From the NCBI RefSeq assembly GCF_040676615.1, contig NZ_JBFAPI010000001.1, forward strand, positions 620,001 to 684,000: DNA of 64,000 nt. The letters run 5' to 3'. Of the stretch, positions 1 through 8,667 are shown piece after piece. Source of the DNA: Asanoa sp040676615. Its GTDB lineage: Bacteria > Actinomycetota > Actinomycetes > Mycobacteriales > Micromonosporaceae. The notes below the pieces were generated by a model. That model saw nothing but the letters and a program-made list of their open reading frames with translations, searched no databases and was not told the DNA's origin. The number at the start of each line of letters is the position of its first letter. The first letter of the stretch is position 1. The translations under genes were made by a program, and so were the position numbers.

Positions 1-945
1 GATCACCTGCCGGCGGCCGGCGCCGATCGCCCGGAGCAGGGCGAGTTCCTTGGTCCGCTGGGCGACCACGATCGAGAACGTGTTGACGATCAGGAAGATG
101 CCGACGAACAGCGCGATCCCGGCGAAGCCGAGCAGGATCTTGTTGAAGAACCCGAGCGCGTCCTGCAGCCCCTCCGCGTCGGCGGCGGCCGCCTCGTCGC
201 CGGTGCGCACGGTGTAGTCGCCGCCCAGCGTGGCCGCGACGCGCTCCTTGAGCTCGGCCGGGCTGGTGCCGTCGGCGGCCCGCACGTCGATGCTGCTGAA
301 CACGCCGGTCTCGCCGAGCATCAGCTTCTGCGCCACGGGGTCGGTGAACGCGATCTCGTTGGCGCCGCCGATGCTGTCCCGGCCGCCGCTGTAGCCGAAC
401 GTGCCGACGATGGTGAACATCTTCTTCGGTTCGAGCGTCAGCACCCCGACCCGGTCGCCGACCTTCACCTTGGCCGCCTTGGCCAGCCCGACGTTGACCA
501 CGATCTCGTCGTCGGCGGTCGGGCCGCGTCCCTCGCGCAGCTCGGTCATCTCGTTCTCGCCCAGCCAGTTCTCGCCGACCCGCGGCGGCCCGGAGGTCGC
601 GACCACCTTGCCGTTGCTGCCGATCAGCCGGGCGCCGTCGGCCGCGACCACGCCGTGCGCCTGCGCGACGCCGGGCACCGCGGCCACCTGGTCCACCGCT
701 GACGCCGGGATAGGCGCCGGCACCTCCTCGCCGTCCATCTCCCCGACCTGGATCTTGGGCTTGCCCTTGACGGTCACGTCGGTCTGCGAATAGACGTCGG
801 AGAAGATCGAGTCGAACGACCGCGACAGCGTGTCGGTGAGCACGAACGAGCCCGCGACGAACATGACGCCGAGCACGACCGCGAGGCCGGACAGGACCAG
901 GCGGACCTTGCGGGCCAGCAGGCTCTTGAGCGTGGCGCGCAGCAT
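1..945 (-). CDS. ABC transporter permease, FtsX/MacB type (partial, C-terminus outside window)
   Basis: Integral membrane permease of a MacB/LolC-like ABC exporter. The visible 315 codons show one N-terminal membrane helix just after a short basic start (MLRATLKSLLARK), then a long extracytoplasmic MacB_PCD-type domain. The frame leaves the window as the first FtsX membrane block begins, near a conserved QRTKELALLRAIGA stretch. The ATG overlaps the stop of the upstream ATPase gene by four bases (ATGA), so the two are translationally coupled. It is a paralogue of the permease at 1878-4430, whose matching stretch reads QRTRELALYRSFGA. The exported substrate is unknown. Confidence 0.9.
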   Translation of the reverse strand, partial: MLRATLKSLLARKVRLVLSGLAVVLGVMFVAGSFVLTDTLSRSFDSIFSDVYSQTDVTVKGKPKIQVGEMDGEEVPAPIPASAVDQVAAVPGVAQAHGVVAADGARLIGSNGKVVATSGPPRVGENWLGENEMTELREGRGPTADDEIVVNVGLAKAAKVKVGDRVGVLTLEPKKMFTIVGTFGYSGGRDSIGGANEIAFTDPVAQKLMLGETGVFSSIDVRAADGTSPAELKERVAATLGGDYTVRTGDEAAAADAEGLQDALGFFNKILLGFAGIALFVGIFLIVNTFSIVVAQRTKELALLRAIGAGRRQVI

Positions 946-1706
946 CAGCGCTCCACCTCGACCGGCGTGTCGAGCTTCTTCATCCGGTCGAGCACCATGT
1001 CGGGCGTCGGGTCCTGCAACTCGTCGACCACGGCGCCGTCGGCCAGGAAGATGACCCGATCGGCGTACGACGCGGCCACCGGATCGTGGGTGACCATGAC
1101 GATCGTCTGCCCGTGCGTCTTCACCGAGTCGCGCAGGAAGCCGAGCACGTCGGCACCGGAGCGCGAGTCGAGGTTGCCGGTGGGCTCGTCCGCGAAGATC
1201 ACCTCGGGCCGGGCGACGAGCGCGCGGGCGCACGCGACCCGCTGCTGCTGGCCGCCGGAGAGCTGCGCCGGCCGGTGGCCGAGCCGGTCCTCCAGCGCCA
1301 CCGTCTTGATCACCGTGTCGAACCACGCGCCGTCGGGCTGGCGCCCCGCGATCGACAGCGGCAGCAGGATGTTCTCCTTCGCCGACAGCGTCGGCAGCAG
1401 GTTGAACTGCTGGAAGATGAAGCCAACCTTGTCGCGGCGCAACCGGGTCAGGCCGGCGTCACCGAGCCCCGTCACCCGGGTGTCGCCGATGTGCACCTCG
1501 CCCCGGGTCACCGAGTCGAGCCCGGCCAGGCAGTGCATCAGCGTCGACTTGCCGGAGCCGGACGGCCCCATGATCGCGGTGAAGACACCCCGCTGGAAGG
1601 TGACGCTCACCCCCCGGAGCGCGACCACCTCCGCCTCACCACTGCCGTAGATCTTCCACACGTCGTTCGCACGGGCCGCCACCGAGTCGCTGGCCGTCGC
1701 CGTCAC
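945..1706 (-). CDS. ABC transporter ATP-binding protein, MacB/LolD type
   Basis: Cytoplasmic ATPase powering the coupled FtsX-type permease. It has a complete nucleotide-binding domain: Walker A GPSGSGKST, the LolD-type Q-loop region FIFQQFNLLPTL, signature LSGGQQQR, Walker B VIFADEPTGNLDS and the H-loop MVTHD. I chose the GTG at 1706 (253 residues) because a GAGGGGGA ribosome-binding site lies just upstream; an in-frame ATG at 1790 would add 28 poorly ordered residues. The protein ends soon after LDRMKKLDTP. The paralogue at 4441-6882 instead continues for about 560 residues beyond the equivalent point. Confidence 0.93.
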   Translation of the reverse strand: MTATASDSVAARANDVWKIYGSGEAEVVALRGVSVTFQRGVFTAIMGPSGSGKSTLMHCLAGLDSVTRGEVHIGDTRVTGLGDAGLTRLRRDKVGFIFQQFNLLPTLSAKENILLPLSIAGRQPDGAWFDTVIKTVALEDRLGHRPAQLSGGQQQRVACARALVARPEVIFADEPTGNLDSRSGADVLGFLRDSVKTHGQTIVMVTHDPVAASYADRVIFLADGAVVDELQDPTPDMVLDRMKKLDTPVEVER

Positions 1707-1877
1707 CTGGTTCCCCCTCGTCAACAGGTCATGGTCCGGCCGGACCAGGGCGGTCCGGCCGGCATGTTCCATGCTGGGGGAGGGGGTCAACCCGTTTCGT
1801 CCGCCCCGCGGTGGAGGCCGGGCGGATTTTCCGGTGCGGGTTACCCGTACCCCACCTCAGGGTTTGTCCCCGAGTCC

Positions 1878-4430
1878 TTACTCGTACGCGATGGCTTGCA
1901 GGACGTTGAGCCTCGCCGCCCGGATCGCCGGGAGCACGGCCGCGATGGCGCCGGCGAGCACGGCCAGGGCCAAGGTGATCACGAGGTACGCGTAGGGCAC
2001 GGTCAGCGAGAGGAACTCGTCGCCGAGCGCCGCGACGATCGAGACGCCGAGGCCGACGCCGATCACGATGCCCAGGGCGGCGCCGAACACGGAGATCAGC
2101 ACCGACTCAACGGTGATCATCCGGGCCACCTGCGACCTGCTCATCCCGACCGCGCGGATCAGGCCGAGCTCGCGGGTGCGTTCGAAGACCGACAGCAGCA
2201 GCGTGTTCACCACGCCGAGCACCGCCACGATGATCGTCAGCGCCAGCAATGTGTTGACGATGCCGAGCAGGATGTCGACGAAGTTGTTGGCCTGGTCGAT
2301 CAGCTGCGACTGGTCGTTGACGGTGACCTCGGGGTTGTCGGCGAACAGCTTGTCCAGCTCGGCGCGTACCTGCGGCACCTGGCTGTCGTTGGCCACCTGC
2401 ACGAAGCCCGACTGCGCGAACGGCGACCGGAACCCACCCGCGTCGGCGCTGCTGATCAGCGAACTGGAGATCGCCTGGTTGGGCTTGAAGATCCCGACCA
2501 CGCGCAGACCGATGGGCTGGCCGCGGGCGGTCCGCATGGTCACGGTGGTGCCGACGCCCACGTGCAGCGCGTCCGCGGTGTTCTGGTCGAGCAGCGCCTC
2601 GCCCGGGTTGAGCTGCCGGACGTTCCCGGCGACCGGCTTGAGGTTGAAGATGGTCGACGCCGCCTGCGCGTCGCCGGCCTGCACGAACCGGTCGCTGCCG
2701 TTGAGGTTGACGGTGTCGCCGCGCAGCGCGACCGCGGTCTGCACGCCCGGCAGCGCGGCCATGGTCTGCTCGAGCTGCGGCGGGAAGCCGGCGGCGGCGC
2801 CCGGCCCGTTGCTGAAGCTGGTGGTGACCGCGAGTTGGGCGTTGACGTCACGCTCGAACGCGTTGCTGATGCCCGCCTTCGCGGACTGGGCGAACACCCC
2901 CGCGCCGGTGGCCAGCGCCACCCCGATCATCAACGCGGCCGCGGTGACGGCGGTGCGGCGCGGGTTGCGCCCGGTGTTGCGGGCACCGAGTTGCCCCGGC
3001 GCCGACCACGCGAACGCCTTCCCCGCGGCGGCGGTCAGCGGCCGGCTGATGATGGGTGCCAGCAGCGCGACGCCGAGGAAGCACAGCGCCGACCCGACCC
3101 CCAGCGTCAGCCAGGTGGGCGGGTCGCCGACGTGCCCGACGCCGAGCCCGAGCAGCAGCGCCCCGGCCAGCAGGATGACCGCGCCGCCGACGGTGAGCCG
3201 GGTGAGCGGCTTGTCCGGGGTGACGGCCTCGCGCATGGCCGCGATCGGCGGCACCCGGCTCGCGCGCAGTGCCGGGATCAGCGCGGCGACGACGGTGAAG
3301 GCGGTGCCGACGGCGAGCGTGGTGAGCACCGCGTAGGCCCGGACCACCACGCCCGAGACCGGCAGGCTGGCGTCGATGAACGACTGCAGGGCCTTGTTGA
3401 GGATGTAGCCGACCAGGATGCCCAGGCCGAGCCCCACGATGCTGGCGCCCAGCCCCACGAGCACCGCCTCGGCCAGCACGGACCGGTTGACCTGCCTCCG
3501 ACTCGCACCGAACGATCGATAGAGCGCAAGTTCCCGGGTCCGCTGCGCGACCAGCATCGAGAACGTGTTGAAGATCAGGAACGCGCCGGTGAACATCCCG
3601 ATCAGCGCGAACACCACGAGCCCGGTCTTGAGGATGTTGACGAAGCTGGAGGTGGCGCTCTGCTGCTCCTCGGCGACCTGGGCCCCCGTGCGCACCACCT
3701 CGCCGGGCAACGCCGCCGCGATCCGGTCCCGCAACGCGTCGTTGCTGACCCCGCCGGCCGCGGTCGCGTCGATCGAGGTGAACTTGCCGGGCGCGTTGAG
3801 CAACACCCGCTGCGCCTGCGCGAGCGTGAAGGCAACGGTCGTCTCGCCGGCGAGCGAGGGCCGGTTGCCGGGAAAACCGAAGATCCCAACCACGCGATAC
3901 GGCGTACGCGGCTGCAAGGTGATCACATCCGCCGTCTGCCCGAGGGCAAACGGCCCGGCCTCGGCGAGCCCCTGGTTGATGGCGATCTCGTTGTCGGCGG
4001 CCGGTGGTCGCCCCTGGCGGAGCTGGATCAGCGGATCGTCGTTCTGCCAGTTGATACCCTGCTGCGGCGGCCCGTTGCCACCGATCACCTTGCCGTCGCC
4101 GCCGACGACCCGGGCACCGGCGGAAAACACGCCCGGCGTGACCTTGGCGACCCCGTCCACCTTTCGCACGGTGTCGACGTCGTTCTGGTCGAGCAGCGCG
4201 GTCGGGCTGCCGAACTGCTGTTGCTGCCCGCCCGGGGTGGTGTCCTTGGCCGTGACCTCGACGTCGATGTCGCGGTTGACGGTCGAGAAGAGCGCGGTGA
4301 AGCCCTGGGAGAAGGTGTCACCGGCGACGAACGCCCCGGACATGAACATGGTGCCGAGAACGACGGCCAGCGCGGACAGCGCGAGCCGCAGCTTGTGGGT
4401 CAGGAGCCCTCGCAACATGGACCGGAACAT
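1878..4430 (-). CDS. ABC transporter permease, FtsX/MacB type, two FtsX blocks
   Basis: An 850-residue membrane permease. It has an N-terminal helix at about residues 10-35, a MacB_PCD-like extracytoplasmic domain to about 255, and a first FtsX block of three helices (about 265-390, with QRTRELALYRSFGA). Two central helices, a second periplasmic-type domain and a C-terminal FtsX block (ERTRELGLIRAVGM) follow. This is the usual duplicated architecture of actinobacterial DUF214-type permeases. The gene lies 10 bp after the stop of the repeat-tailed ATPase and forms a two-gene operon with it. The substrate is unknown; families with this build export lipids, peptides or antibiotics. Confidence 0.93.
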   Translation of the reverse strand: MFRSMLRGLLTHKLRLALSALAVVLGTMFMSGAFVAGDTFSQGFTALFSTVNRDIDVEVTAKDTTPGGQQQQFGSPTALLDQNDVDTVRKVDGVAKVTPGVFSAGARVVGGDGKVIGGNGPPQQGINWQNDDPLIQLRQGRPPAADNEIAINQGLAEAGPFALGQTADVITLQPRTPYRVVGIFGFPGNRPSLAGETTVAFTLAQAQRVLLNAPGKFTSIDATAAGGVSNDALRDRIAAALPGEVVRTGAQVAEEQQSATSSFVNILKTGLVVFALIGMFTGAFLIFNTFSMLVAQRTRELALYRSFGASRRQVNRSVLAEAVLVGLGASIVGLGLGILVGYILNKALQSFIDASLPVSGVVVRAYAVLTTLAVGTAFTVVAALIPALRASRVPPIAAMREAVTPDKPLTRLTVGGAVILLAGALLLGLGVGHVGDPPTWLTLGVGSALCFLGVALLAPIISRPLTAAAGKAFAWSAPGQLGARNTGRNPRRTAVTAAALMIGVALATGAGVFAQSAKAGISNAFERDVNAQLAVTTSFSNGPGAAAGFPPQLEQTMAALPGVQTAVALRGDTVNLNGSDRFVQAGDAQAASTIFNLKPVAGNVRQLNPGEALLDQNTADALHVGVGTTVTMRTARGQPIGLRVVGIFKPNQAISSSLISSADAGGFRSPFAQSGFVQVANDSQVPQVRAELDKLFADNPEVTVNDQSQLIDQANNFVDILLGIVNTLLALTIIVAVLGVVNTLLLSVFERTRELGLIRAVGMSRSQVARMITVESVLISVFGAALGIVIGVGLGVSIVAALGDEFLSLTVPYAYLVITLALAVLAGAIAAVLPAIRAARLNVLQAIAYE

Positions 4431-4440
4431 CTAGACCCCC

Positions 4441-6882
4441 TCAGTCGTCGGCCGCCGGCGGCTGCTGCCGCGTCCCGGCACCACTGTCGCGAGTGGACGC
4501 CGCGGTGGTCTTCTTGGTGCCCCTCCGCGGCGCGACGTCGCTGTCGGCGGCGCCGGTCGGGGTGGTCGCTGTTCCGCTCGCGTCACTCGCCGCGGCGCCG
4601 GCTCCACCCTCGTTCCGCGCCGGCGGCGGTGATTCTGCTTGGGCGTCCGCTGAGCTGGATCGCTTGCGCGGTTTGCCCTTCGGCGGCCGCGTGGCGGCAG
4701 GCCCGGCGCCGACGCCGCGCGGGGCCTTGCGCCGTGCGGCCCGCACGGGCGCATCACGTCGGCCGGTTTCCCCGGCTTGGGCCGGGGTGTCGGCTTGGGC
4801 CGGGGTGTCGGCTTGGGCCGGGGTGTCGGCTTGGGCCGGGGTGTCGGCTTGGGCCGGGGTGTCGGCTTGGGCCGGGGTGTCCGCTTGGGTCGCGGTCTCA
4901 GCTTGGAGTTGGGTCTTGGCTTGGGCCGGGGTGTCGGCTTGGGTCGCGGTCTCAGCTTGGGCTTGGGTCTTGGCTTGGGCCGGGGTCTTGGCTTGGGTCG
5001 CGGAGTTGACTTGGGCCGGGGTCTCGGCTTGGGCTTGGGCCGGGGTCTCGGCTTGAGTGGCGGTGTTGTCTTGGGCTGGGGCCTTGGCCCGGGTTGCGGT
5101 CTCGGCCCGGGTCGCGGTCTCGGCTTGGGCCGCGGTCTCAGCTTGGGCTTGAGTCTTAGCCTGGGCCGGGGTCTTGGCTCGGGTCGCGTTTTCGGCCCAG
5201 GTCGCGGTCTTTGCTCGGGTCGCGGTCTTTGCTCGGGTCGCGGTCTTTGCGCGGGTCGCGGTTTCGGCTTGCGTCGCGGTGTTTGCCTGGGCTGCGGTCC
5301 CCTCCTGCGTCTGCGTCGCGGTCTCGGTCAGGGACTCGACGTGAGCGTGAGCGGCGGTGTCGAGCTGGCTCGCCGTGTTGGCTTGGGTCGCGGTGTTGGG
5401 CGGCGTGGTGGTTTCGGCGGTGTCGGCCCGCGTCGCGGTGCCGCCCTGCGTCGGGGGTTCGGGCAGGGCGGCGGCGGTGTCGGTCGGCGCCGTTGACTCG
5501 GGCTGCGTCCGCTCCTGCGGCTGTGTCGGGGTCGCCCCGGCGTGGTTGTTCTTCGTGCGGGCCTGCCTGGGCGCCGGTTGGCTCTGCACCGCGCGGCCTT
5601 CAGGCTGCGTGGCGGTCCTTGTGGCGCGGGCGCTCGGCCGGGCTGTCGTTACCTGGTTGCTCGTGCGCGCTTGCCTGCCGGCCGCCGCCTGGGTGCTCGT
5701 GCGCGCTTGCCGGCCGGTCGTTGCCGTCCGGGTGGCTGCCGCTTCGGGCTGCCCGACCGTTGTCCCGCCCGGCGGCGCGGTCGTCGTCGCCTGGGTGTCG
5801 GACCCGCTCCGCGTGGCGGTTGCTTCCGGCGGCGTCGCGGTGGTCGCCGCCCGCGGGCCGGTCGCGCGCGTTCTCCGGGCGCCTGCCGCTGAGCCTGCCC
5901 GCACGGTCCGGGGCGCCGACCGGCCGCCGGCGCGGGCGCTCGGAGACCCCCGATCCCCATGCCCGCCGTCGTTGCCGGCGTCCGGCGTTGTCCGATGTGG
6001 ATCCGTGACGTCGGCCTGGTCGCCGGCGCTGTGGCCCGGGTGGGGGGTGCGGCCGGTCGGGTCCGTCGTGCCGCGGCTTTCCGGAGGCTGGCCGCCGCCG
6101 CTGACCGGAATCGGTCCGGCGGCCGAGCCGTGGTCCTCAGGCGTGTCGATGGTCCGCATGCGGTCGAGCACCCCGTCGGCCGTCGGGTCGATGATCTCGT
6201 CGACGACGGCGCCGTCGCCGAGGAAGAGGACGCGGTCCGCGTAGGAGGCGGCCACCGGGTCGTGGGTGACCATCACGATGGTCTGGCCGTGGGTTTTGAC
6301 CGAGTCGCGCAGGAAGGTCAGCACGTCGGCGCCCGAGCGGGAGTCGAGGTTACCGGTTGGTTCGTCGGCGAAGATGACCTCGGGGCGGGCGACCAGGGCG
6401 CGGGCGCAGGCGACGCGCTGTTGCTGGCCGCCGGACAGCTGTGACGGGCGGTGGCCCAGGCGGTCGCCGAGGTGGACGGTTTCGATGACCGTGCGATACC
6501 AGTCGGGGTCGGGCTTGCGGCCCGCGATCGAAAGCGGCAGCAGGATGTTCTCCTCGGCGGTCAGCGTCGGCAGCAGGTTGAACTGCTGGAAGATGAAACC
6601 GATCTTGTCCCGCCGAAGGCGGGTCAGGCCGGCGTCGCCGAGGCCGGTCACCTTGGTGTCGCCGACGAAGACCTCGCCGCGGCTGACCGAGTCGAGGCCC
6701 GCCAGGCAGTGCATCAGCGTCGACTTGCCGGAGCCCGACGGGCCCATGATGGCGGTGAACTTCCCGCGTTCGAGCTCGACGGTGACGTCGCGGAGGGCGA
6801 CGACCTCGGTCTCGCCTTCGCCGTACACCTTCCACACCTGGACGGCCCGCGCGGCCGCCCCCATCCCGGCTGTCGTCGTCAC
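4441..6882 (-). CDS. ABC transporter ATP-binding protein with ~560-residue low-complexity repeat tail
   Basis: Residues 1-250 form a normal MacB/LolD-type ATPase: Walker A GPSGSGKST, signature LSGGQQQR, Walker B VIFADEPTGNLDS, H-loop MVTHD. The paralogue at 945-1706 stops at about this length. Here the frame stays open to residue 813. The tail is rich in Ala, Thr, Gln, Pro and Arg. It becomes a degenerate six-residue repeat (A-x-[EDK]-T-x-[AQ]), ends in six perfect ADTPAQ units, and finishes with a basic stretch (PPKGKPRKRSSS) and a flexible end. It has no membrane helix. It starts at GTG 6882 and is divergent from the response regulator. The ATPase call is certain; the role of the tail is unknown. 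Confidence 0.9.
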   Translation of the reverse strand: MTTTAGMGAAARAVQVWKVYGEGETEVVALRDVTVELERGKFTAIMGPSGSGKSTLMHCLAGLDSVSRGEVFVGDTKVTGLGDAGLTRLRRDKIGFIFQQFNLLPTLTAEENILLPLSIAGRKPDPDWYRTVIETVHLGDRLGHRPSQLSGGQQQRVACARALVARPEVIFADEPTGNLDSRSGADVLTFLRDSVKTHGQTIVMVTHDPVAASYADRVLFLGDGAVVDEIIDPTADGVLDRMRTIDTPEDHGSAAGPIPVSGGGQPPESRGTTDPTGRTPHPGHSAGDQADVTDPHRTTPDAGNDGGHGDRGSPSARAGGRSAPRTVRAGSAAGARRTRATGPRAATTATPPEATATRSGSDTQATTTAPPGGTTVGQPEAAATRTATTGRQARTSTQAAAGRQARTSNQVTTARPSARATRTATQPEGRAVQSQPAPRQARTKNNHAGATPTQPQERTQPESTAPTDTAAALPEPPTQGGTATRADTAETTTPPNTATQANTASQLDTAAHAHVESLTETATQTQEGTAAQANTATQAETATRAKTATRAKTATRAKTATWAENATRAKTPAQAKTQAQAETAAQAETATRAETATRAKAPAQDNTATQAETPAQAQAETPAQVNSATQAKTPAQAKTQAQAETATQADTPAQAKTQLQAETATQADTPAQADTPAQADTPAQADTPAQADTPAQADTPAQAGETGRRDAPVRAARRKAPRGVGAGPAATRPPKGKPRKRSSSADAQAESPPPARNEGGAGAAASDASGTATTPTGAADSDVAPRRGTKKTTAASTRDSGAGTRQQPPAADD
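4777..4884. repeat. 18-bp tandem repeat, six copies, inside the ABC ATPase tail
   Basis: Six consecutive 18-bp units begin at 4777, 4795, 4813, 4831, 4849 and 4867. On the minus strand each encodes ADTPAQ. Degenerate relatives of the unit continue to about 5440. The unit is a multiple of three, so copy-number change would alter tail length without breaking the frame. Confidence 0.95.
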
Positions 6883-7020
6883 GACTCCCGATCTTTCCGC
6901 AGCACCTCTCGATAAGCGGACATTTGACCCTTAAACACCCGACCGCGTCCTCCCGAGGCACATCGCGCGGGGCGAAGGCTGGGAAGATGTTCCGGGGACA
7001 CGAAGGGGTGAGAGGTGGCG

Positions 7021-7725
7021 ATGACGGCGGAGGGGCCGGGCGAGGTCGCGGCCCCGGCCGTGCGGCCGGTCCGGGTGTTGCTGGCCGACGACCAGCCGCT
7101 GCTGCGCACCGGGTTCCGGATGGTGCTCGGTGCGCAAGGCGACATCGACGTCGTCGGCGAGGCCGGTGACGGGGTCGAGGCGGTCAACCTGGCCCGCCGG
7201 TTGCTGCCCGATGTGGTGCTGATGGACGTACGGATGCCCCGGATGGACGGCGTCGCCGCCACCCGCGCGATCGTCGAGTCCCGCTTACCCGTGCGGGTGC
7301 TGGTGCTTACGACTTTCGACCTCGACGAATACGTGGTCGGTGCGTTGCGGGCCGGCGCCAGCGGGTTCCTCGCCAAGGACGTGCCGGCCGACGACCTGGT
7401 CACCGCCATCCGCACCGTCGCCGCGGGCGAGGCCGTCGTCGGGCCGCGGATCCTCAAGCGGCTGCTCGACCGGTTCGCCGCCGCGTTGCCCGACCCGCAC
7501 GAGACCAGGCCGCCGGCCCTGGCGACCCTCACCGAGCGGGAGCGCGAGGTGCTGGTGCAGGTCGCGCGGGGCCTCTCCAACGCCGAGATCGCCAAGAAGC
7601 TGTCGGTCAGCGAGACCACGATCAAGACGCACGTCGGCCACGTGCTGACCAAGCTCGGCCTGCGTGACCGGGTGCAGGCCGTCGTGCTCGCCTACGAGTC
7701 GGGCCTGGTCCGACCCGGAGCCTGA
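7021..7725 (+). CDS. NarL/LuxR-type response regulator (orphan)
   Basis: Two-component transcription regulator. The N-terminal receiver domain has the acidic pair (LLADDQP), the phospho-acceptor Asp in VLMDVRMP, the switch Thr in VLTTFD and the conserved Lys in FLAKD. The C-terminal LuxR helix-turn-helix starts at LTEREREVL, with SNAEIAKKL and TIKTHV. The start is ATG 7021 after a GAGAGGTG site; GTG 7015 is possible (+2 residues). It is divergent from the repeat-tailed ABC ATPase, so it may control the ABC operon. No histidine kinase lies nearby, so the partner kinase is not visible here. Confidence 0.93.
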   Translation: MTAEGPGEVAAPAVRPVRVLLADDQPLLRTGFRMVLGAQGDIDVVGEAGDGVEAVNLARRLLPDVVLMDVRMPRMDGVAATRAIVESRLPVRVLVLTTFDLDEYVVGALRAGASGFLAKDVPADDLVTAIRTVAAGEAVVGPRILKRLLDRFAAALPDPHETRPPALATLTEREREVLVQVARGLSNAEIAKKLSVSETTIKTHVGHVLTKLGLRDRVQAVVLAYESGLVRPGA

Positions 7726-7729
7726 GGAG

Positions 7730-8608
7730 CTAACGCCGCGGCGGCAGATCGCCCTCCGCCGTGGGCGGGTCGGTCAGCCCCGGCACGTAGTCGGCCAGCA
7801 GGGCCGGCGTCAGACCCGATTTGTGGATCGCCTTGAGCGCACCCAGCAGGTCGTCCATCAGCGCCGGGCGGAAGTGCATCAGCAGCACGTCGCCGGGCTT
7901 CACGACCTTCTCCGGGGTCTGGTAGCGCACGTACCCCTCGTTGACCGTCTCCGTCCAGTTGACCATCACCGTCGCGCCGCAGTCGCGGGCCGCCTGCGCC
8001 GTCGTGTGGTCGTATTCGCCGAACGGCGGGCGGAACAGCGCCGGCCGCTTGCCGAACAGCTGCTGCAGCTTGTCGGCGGAGCCGCAGATCTCGCGGCGCT
8101 GGTAGTCGTAGGACCGGCCGCGCAACTCCGGGTGGTCGATCGTGTGGTTGCCGACGACGGCGCCGGTCGCCTCGATGCGCGTGAAGTAGTCGGTGTATTC
8201 CGTCGCCGCCGGCGAGTTGAGGAACATCGTCACCGGGATGTGTGCCTGCCGGATGAACTCGGGCACGTCGGCCGGGCGGGCCAGCGCCCCGTCGTCGATG
8301 GTGATGAAGGCGACCTTCTGGTCGGTCGGCACGTGGGACCACACCGTCGCCGGCCCGCTCGAAGCGACCTGCACCGGCACCGGCACCGGCGCGGGAGGAA
8401 AGGTCGGCACCTGGGCCACGTACCACGCGAGGCTCTTCGGTTTGGGCTTCGCCGTCGGTGACGGGCTGACCGTCGGGATGGCCGACGACGGCGTCGGGCT
8501 CGGTGTCGTCGCACGGGCGAACGCGTGGCTCGGTTGGGCGGAGCAGGCACTCAGCGCCAGCGCGGACAGGAGCACGGCGACCGCGCGTGGAGCGGTGTTG
8601 GACGGCAC
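7730..8608 (-). CDS. Polysaccharide deacetylase (NodB domain) lipoprotein
   Basis: Predicted secreted, lipid-anchored carbohydrate esterase of 292 residues. The N-terminal signal ends in a lipobox (LSAC, Cys at about 22), then a Pro/Thr/Ser-rich linker to about residue 60. The NodB domain motifs are present: TIDDG, the metal-binding NHTIDHPEL, RPPFGEYD, VNWTETV and LLMHF. The first motif reads IDDG rather than the common FDDG. The likely role is removal of acetyl groups from peptidoglycan or another envelope glycan; the substrate cannot be told. It converges on the response regulator, and a TACGGT hexamer seven bases before the GTG suggests a leaderless mRNA. Confidence 0.9.
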   Translation of the reverse strand: MPSNTAPRAVAVLLSALALSACSAQPSHAFARATTPSPTPSSAIPTVSPSPTAKPKPKSLAWYVAQVPTFPPAPVPVPVQVASSGPATVWSHVPTDQKVAFITIDDGALARPADVPEFIRQAHIPVTMFLNSPAATEYTDYFTRIEATGAVVGNHTIDHPELRGRSYDYQRREICGSADKLQQLFGKRPALFRPPFGEYDHTTAQAARDCGATVMVNWTETVNEGYVRYQTPEKVVKPGDVLLMHFRPALMDDLLGALKAIHKSGLTPALLADYVPGLTDPPTAEGDLPPRR

Positions 8609-8615
8609 GCCCGGA

Positions 8616-8621
8616 ACCGTA
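8616..8621 (-). promoter_or_regulatory. Leaderless -10 element of the deacetylase gene
   Basis: TACGGT read on the minus strand, followed by seven bases and then the GTG at 8608. The hexamer fits TANNNT at the spacing of leaderless actinobacterial promoters. Confidence 0.55.
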
Positions 8622-8667
8622 GCGGCCCCATGTCATGAAACGGCAAGCACCCTCGCGGTGATCGGGC

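Noticed and set aside
1086..5009. A 1307-codon open frame on the plus strand
   Set aside because: It runs antisense to two ABC genes with clear domain motifs; its Arg/Gly/Asp-rich composition is what an opposite-strand frame of high-GC coding DNA gives.
4777..5496. Plus-strand Gly/Leu/Arg repeat protein
   Set aside because: It is the complement of the ABC ATPase repeat tail, which is continuous with a real ATPase domain; the plus frame has no start site or domain.
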